In this document: piece by piece, positions 4,341 through 5,264 of the stretch
Numbering within the stretch: position 1 is the first letter of the stretch
How the letters are laid out: each line of letters opens with the position of its first letter
From: Candidatus Bathyarchaeota archaeon
Lineage (GTDB): Archaea; Thermoproteota; Bathyarchaeia; Bathyarchaeales; UBA233
NCBI GenBank assembly: GCA_023488835.1
Contig: JAMDCS010000074.1
Location: forward strand, 1-5,264
Reading direction: 5' to 3'
Length of the DNA stretch: 5,264 nucleotides
Notes under the pieces: generated by a model
Seen by the model: the letters and a program-made list of their open reading frames with translations, nothing else
Told to the model about the DNA's origin: nothing
Database searches by the model: none
Program-made: the position numbers and the translations under genes

Positions 4341-4348
4341 ATTTAAAG
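4341..4348 (-). promoter_or_regulatory. TATA box of the small-protein operon
   Basis: The minus strand reads CAAAACCC-TTTAAAT-CCCC, a clear AT box flanked by C runs with an A-rich BRE-like stretch before it. It is centred about 57 bases upstream of the ATG at 4288, so a start near 4319 leaves a leader that includes the GGTGG ribosome site. Confidence 0.55.
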
Positions 4349-4558
4349 GGTTTTGAGAAATGTTCATAACTTTTAAGAAAACCTCTGCAAACGTCAAGGA
4401 TACAGGGCTATAATCTGTTAAAATAACAGGAAATTAAAGCAAAACCTGAACACTTAAAATTAGCCATCTGCCAAGTTTTTTAACCGTTGTCAACACCACG
4501 CAATCACACACCCTTATCTCAGTAATCGCAAACCCTTTATGATGGAGACAAAAATTTT
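4349..4558. other. Divergent intergenic region with a 15-base inverted repeat
   Basis: No open frame with a believable start is seen here. CTGTTA-AAA-TAACAG at 4415-4429 is a perfect 6+6 inverted repeat and a candidate operator between two divergent promoters. For the plus-strand gene, CCTTATCTC near 4512-4520 is a possible TATA element and TGGAGA (4543-4548) its ribosome site. These assignments are weak. Confidence 0.35.
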
Positions 4559-4957
4559 ATGCAAGCACAATTAGGAAACAACCTATCACTCAACAAACGG
4601 TTAGCAAAAGAATGCTTAGACATGATTTTTAACCAGCACAAACCCGCCCAAGCCGTGGCACAGTACATCGGCGCAAACTACCGCCAACACAACCCCCACG
4701 CACCCGACGGACCCCAAGGCGTCATCGCTTACGCCACCGGATACCTTAAAGCAAACCCCGAACTGCGTCTGGAGTTTAAACGCATAATTGCCGAAGGTGA
4801 CCTTGTCGCTGTCCACAGTTTCCTAAAACCTAATTCCTCAGATTTGGGCAGGGCAGTGGTGGATATTTTCCGAGTGGAAGACGGCAAGCTGGTGGAGCAT
4901 TGGGATGTCATGCAGCCTGTTCCCCTGCGAGCCGAAAACAAAAACACCATGTTCTAA
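4559..4957 (+). CDS. SnoaL-like protein (NTF2 fold, aldol-condensation-type family, COG4922-like)
   Basis: A 132-residue protein, the full length of a one-domain SnoaL/NTF2-like protein. It opens with helix LNKRLAKECLDMIF, then carries the family signature YIGANYRQHNPHAPDGPQG (H44, N45, D50), the strands LEFKRIIAEGDLVAVHSFL (H86) and VVDIFRVEDGKLVEHWDVMQ (H114, W115, D116, Q119). These polar residues line the cone-shaped pocket; in SnoaL, an Asp acts as acid/base in ring-closing aldol chemistry, but most relatives have no known substrate. It is cytoplasmic with no signal. ATG at 4559 has GGAG eleven bases upstream. The gene is divergent from the small-protein operon, and its TAA overlaps the stop of the convergent gene. 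Codons are richer in C at third positions than those of the left-hand island. Family secure; reaction unknown. Confidence 0.85.
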   Translation: MQAQLGNNLSLNKRLAKECLDMIFNQHKPAQAVAQYIGANYRQHNPHAPDGPQGVIAYATGYLKANPELRLEFKRIIAEGDLVAVHSFLKPNSSDLGRAVVDIFRVEDGKLVEHWDVMQPVPLRAENKNTMF

Positions 4958-5264
4958 ACGTGGCTTTCGACGCGGACGATGGGTTTACCCATGATGTTCC
5001 GCATCGTATCAGCTACCGTGTAGGGCGAGCGGACAAGCCGCAGCCGGGTTTCCCGTTCACCCTGCGAATTAACCGTTAACTCCCCGTAACCAAAAATTCT
5101 GCCCCCGAGGGACTGGTAGACCATTAAGTCGCCAAAACCCGAAGGCGTAACCACAAACGAATGCAACCTGATTATGCCCTGCTTAACCTCCAAGCCATCC
5201 TGCCGCAGTATGTAGGTGTTTGATGCCCGAAAAACCAAAAGCTCAAGCATACTGATGAGCCAAA
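4954..5264 (-). CDS. bPH2 / DUF304 (bacterial PH-like) domain membrane protein, N-terminus cut by window edge
   Basis: The frame is open from the right edge to TAG at 4954-4956; 103 codons are visible. The pattern NTYILRQDGLEVKQGIIRLHS, then MVYQSLGGRIFGYGELTVNS and VRSPYTVADTMRNIMG fits the bPH2/DUF304 domain (strand-rich, V-x-QS-x2-GR-x-FGYG core, closing helix). In this family the domain follows two membrane spans. WLISMLELLVFRA just before it looks like the end of the second span, so the ATG at 5250 is probably internal and the true start lies outside the window. It has no ribosome site. The function of these membrane-flanked PH-like domains is poorly known. The gene converges on the SnoaL-like gene with a four-base overlap. 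Domain call is moderate. Confidence 0.6.
   Translation of the reverse strand, partial: WLISMLELLVFRASNTYILRQDGLEVKQGIIRLHSFVVTPSGFGDLMVYQSLGGRIFGYGELTVNSQGERETRLRLVRSPYTVADTMRNIMGKPIVRVESHV

Noticed and set aside
4616..4950. Minus-strand frames opposite the SnoaL-like gene
   Set aside because: Shadows of a well-recognised plus-strand family member.
1..5264. CRISPR array, tRNA or rRNA genes, insertion sequence
   Set aside because: No regularly spaced repeats, no cloverleaf or rRNA-like sequence, and no transposase was seen; the only repeats are the 34-base pair and the 77-base inverted pair.

Overview
The window looks archaeal. Several genes are preceded by TATA-box-like elements (TTTAAAT, CTTATAAG, CTTTAATT) about 25-40 bases upstream of their starts, some with almost no leader. 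Start codons are a mix of ATG, GTG and TTG, and the toxin-antitoxin families present are common in archaea. An uncultured archaeal metagenome contig (for example Bathyarchaeia or a methanogen relative) is my guess; no marker gene here fixes the lineage. The left third is visibly richer in A+T than the right half.

Layout, left to right. Bases 1-1767 hold two minus-strand genes. The first in reading order is a 313-residue PD-(D/E)XK (Mrr-like) nuclease candidate (1767 to 826). It is followed by an unrecognised gene (732 to the window edge) that never reaches a stop codon. The first 77 bases are an exact inverted copy of 894-970, inside the nuclease gene. This is either an assembly fold-back at a contig end or one arm of a real invertible segment. 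Bases 1844-3190 hold two stacked toxin-antitoxin operons, both on the minus strand: MNT/HEPN (type VII) and ribbon-helix-helix/RelE (type II). The second carries a perfect 20-base palindrome at its promoter. A 34-base direct repeat lies just behind the last gene of each operon. Read on the minus strand it encodes TIDKALYKK, resembling the C-terminus of the next gene upstream, a helix-hairpin-helix protein of the DNA glycosylase (OGG/HhH-GPD) type at 3236-3805.

Bases 3853-4345 appear empty at first but hold three very short minus-strand genes with good start signals: a 40-residue single-span membrane protein, a 34-residue Cys-rich protein one base behind it, and a 41-residue four-cysteine protein with its own TATA box and a GGAGG ribosome site. 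To the right are a divergent, plus-strand SnoaL-like (NTF2-fold) gene at 4559-4957 and, converging on it with overlapping stops, a minus-strand bacterial-PH-like (bPH2/DUF304) domain gene that enters from the right edge.

Taken together, everything from 1 to 3805 reads as an accessory defence / toxin-antitoxin island (nuclease, unknown partner, two TA modules, glycosylase-fold protein, repeat scars). The right end looks like ordinary chromosomal genes. The items most worth following are the small-protein cluster, the repeat scars linking the TA modules to the HhH gene, and the nuclease/unknown pair with its inverted repeat.
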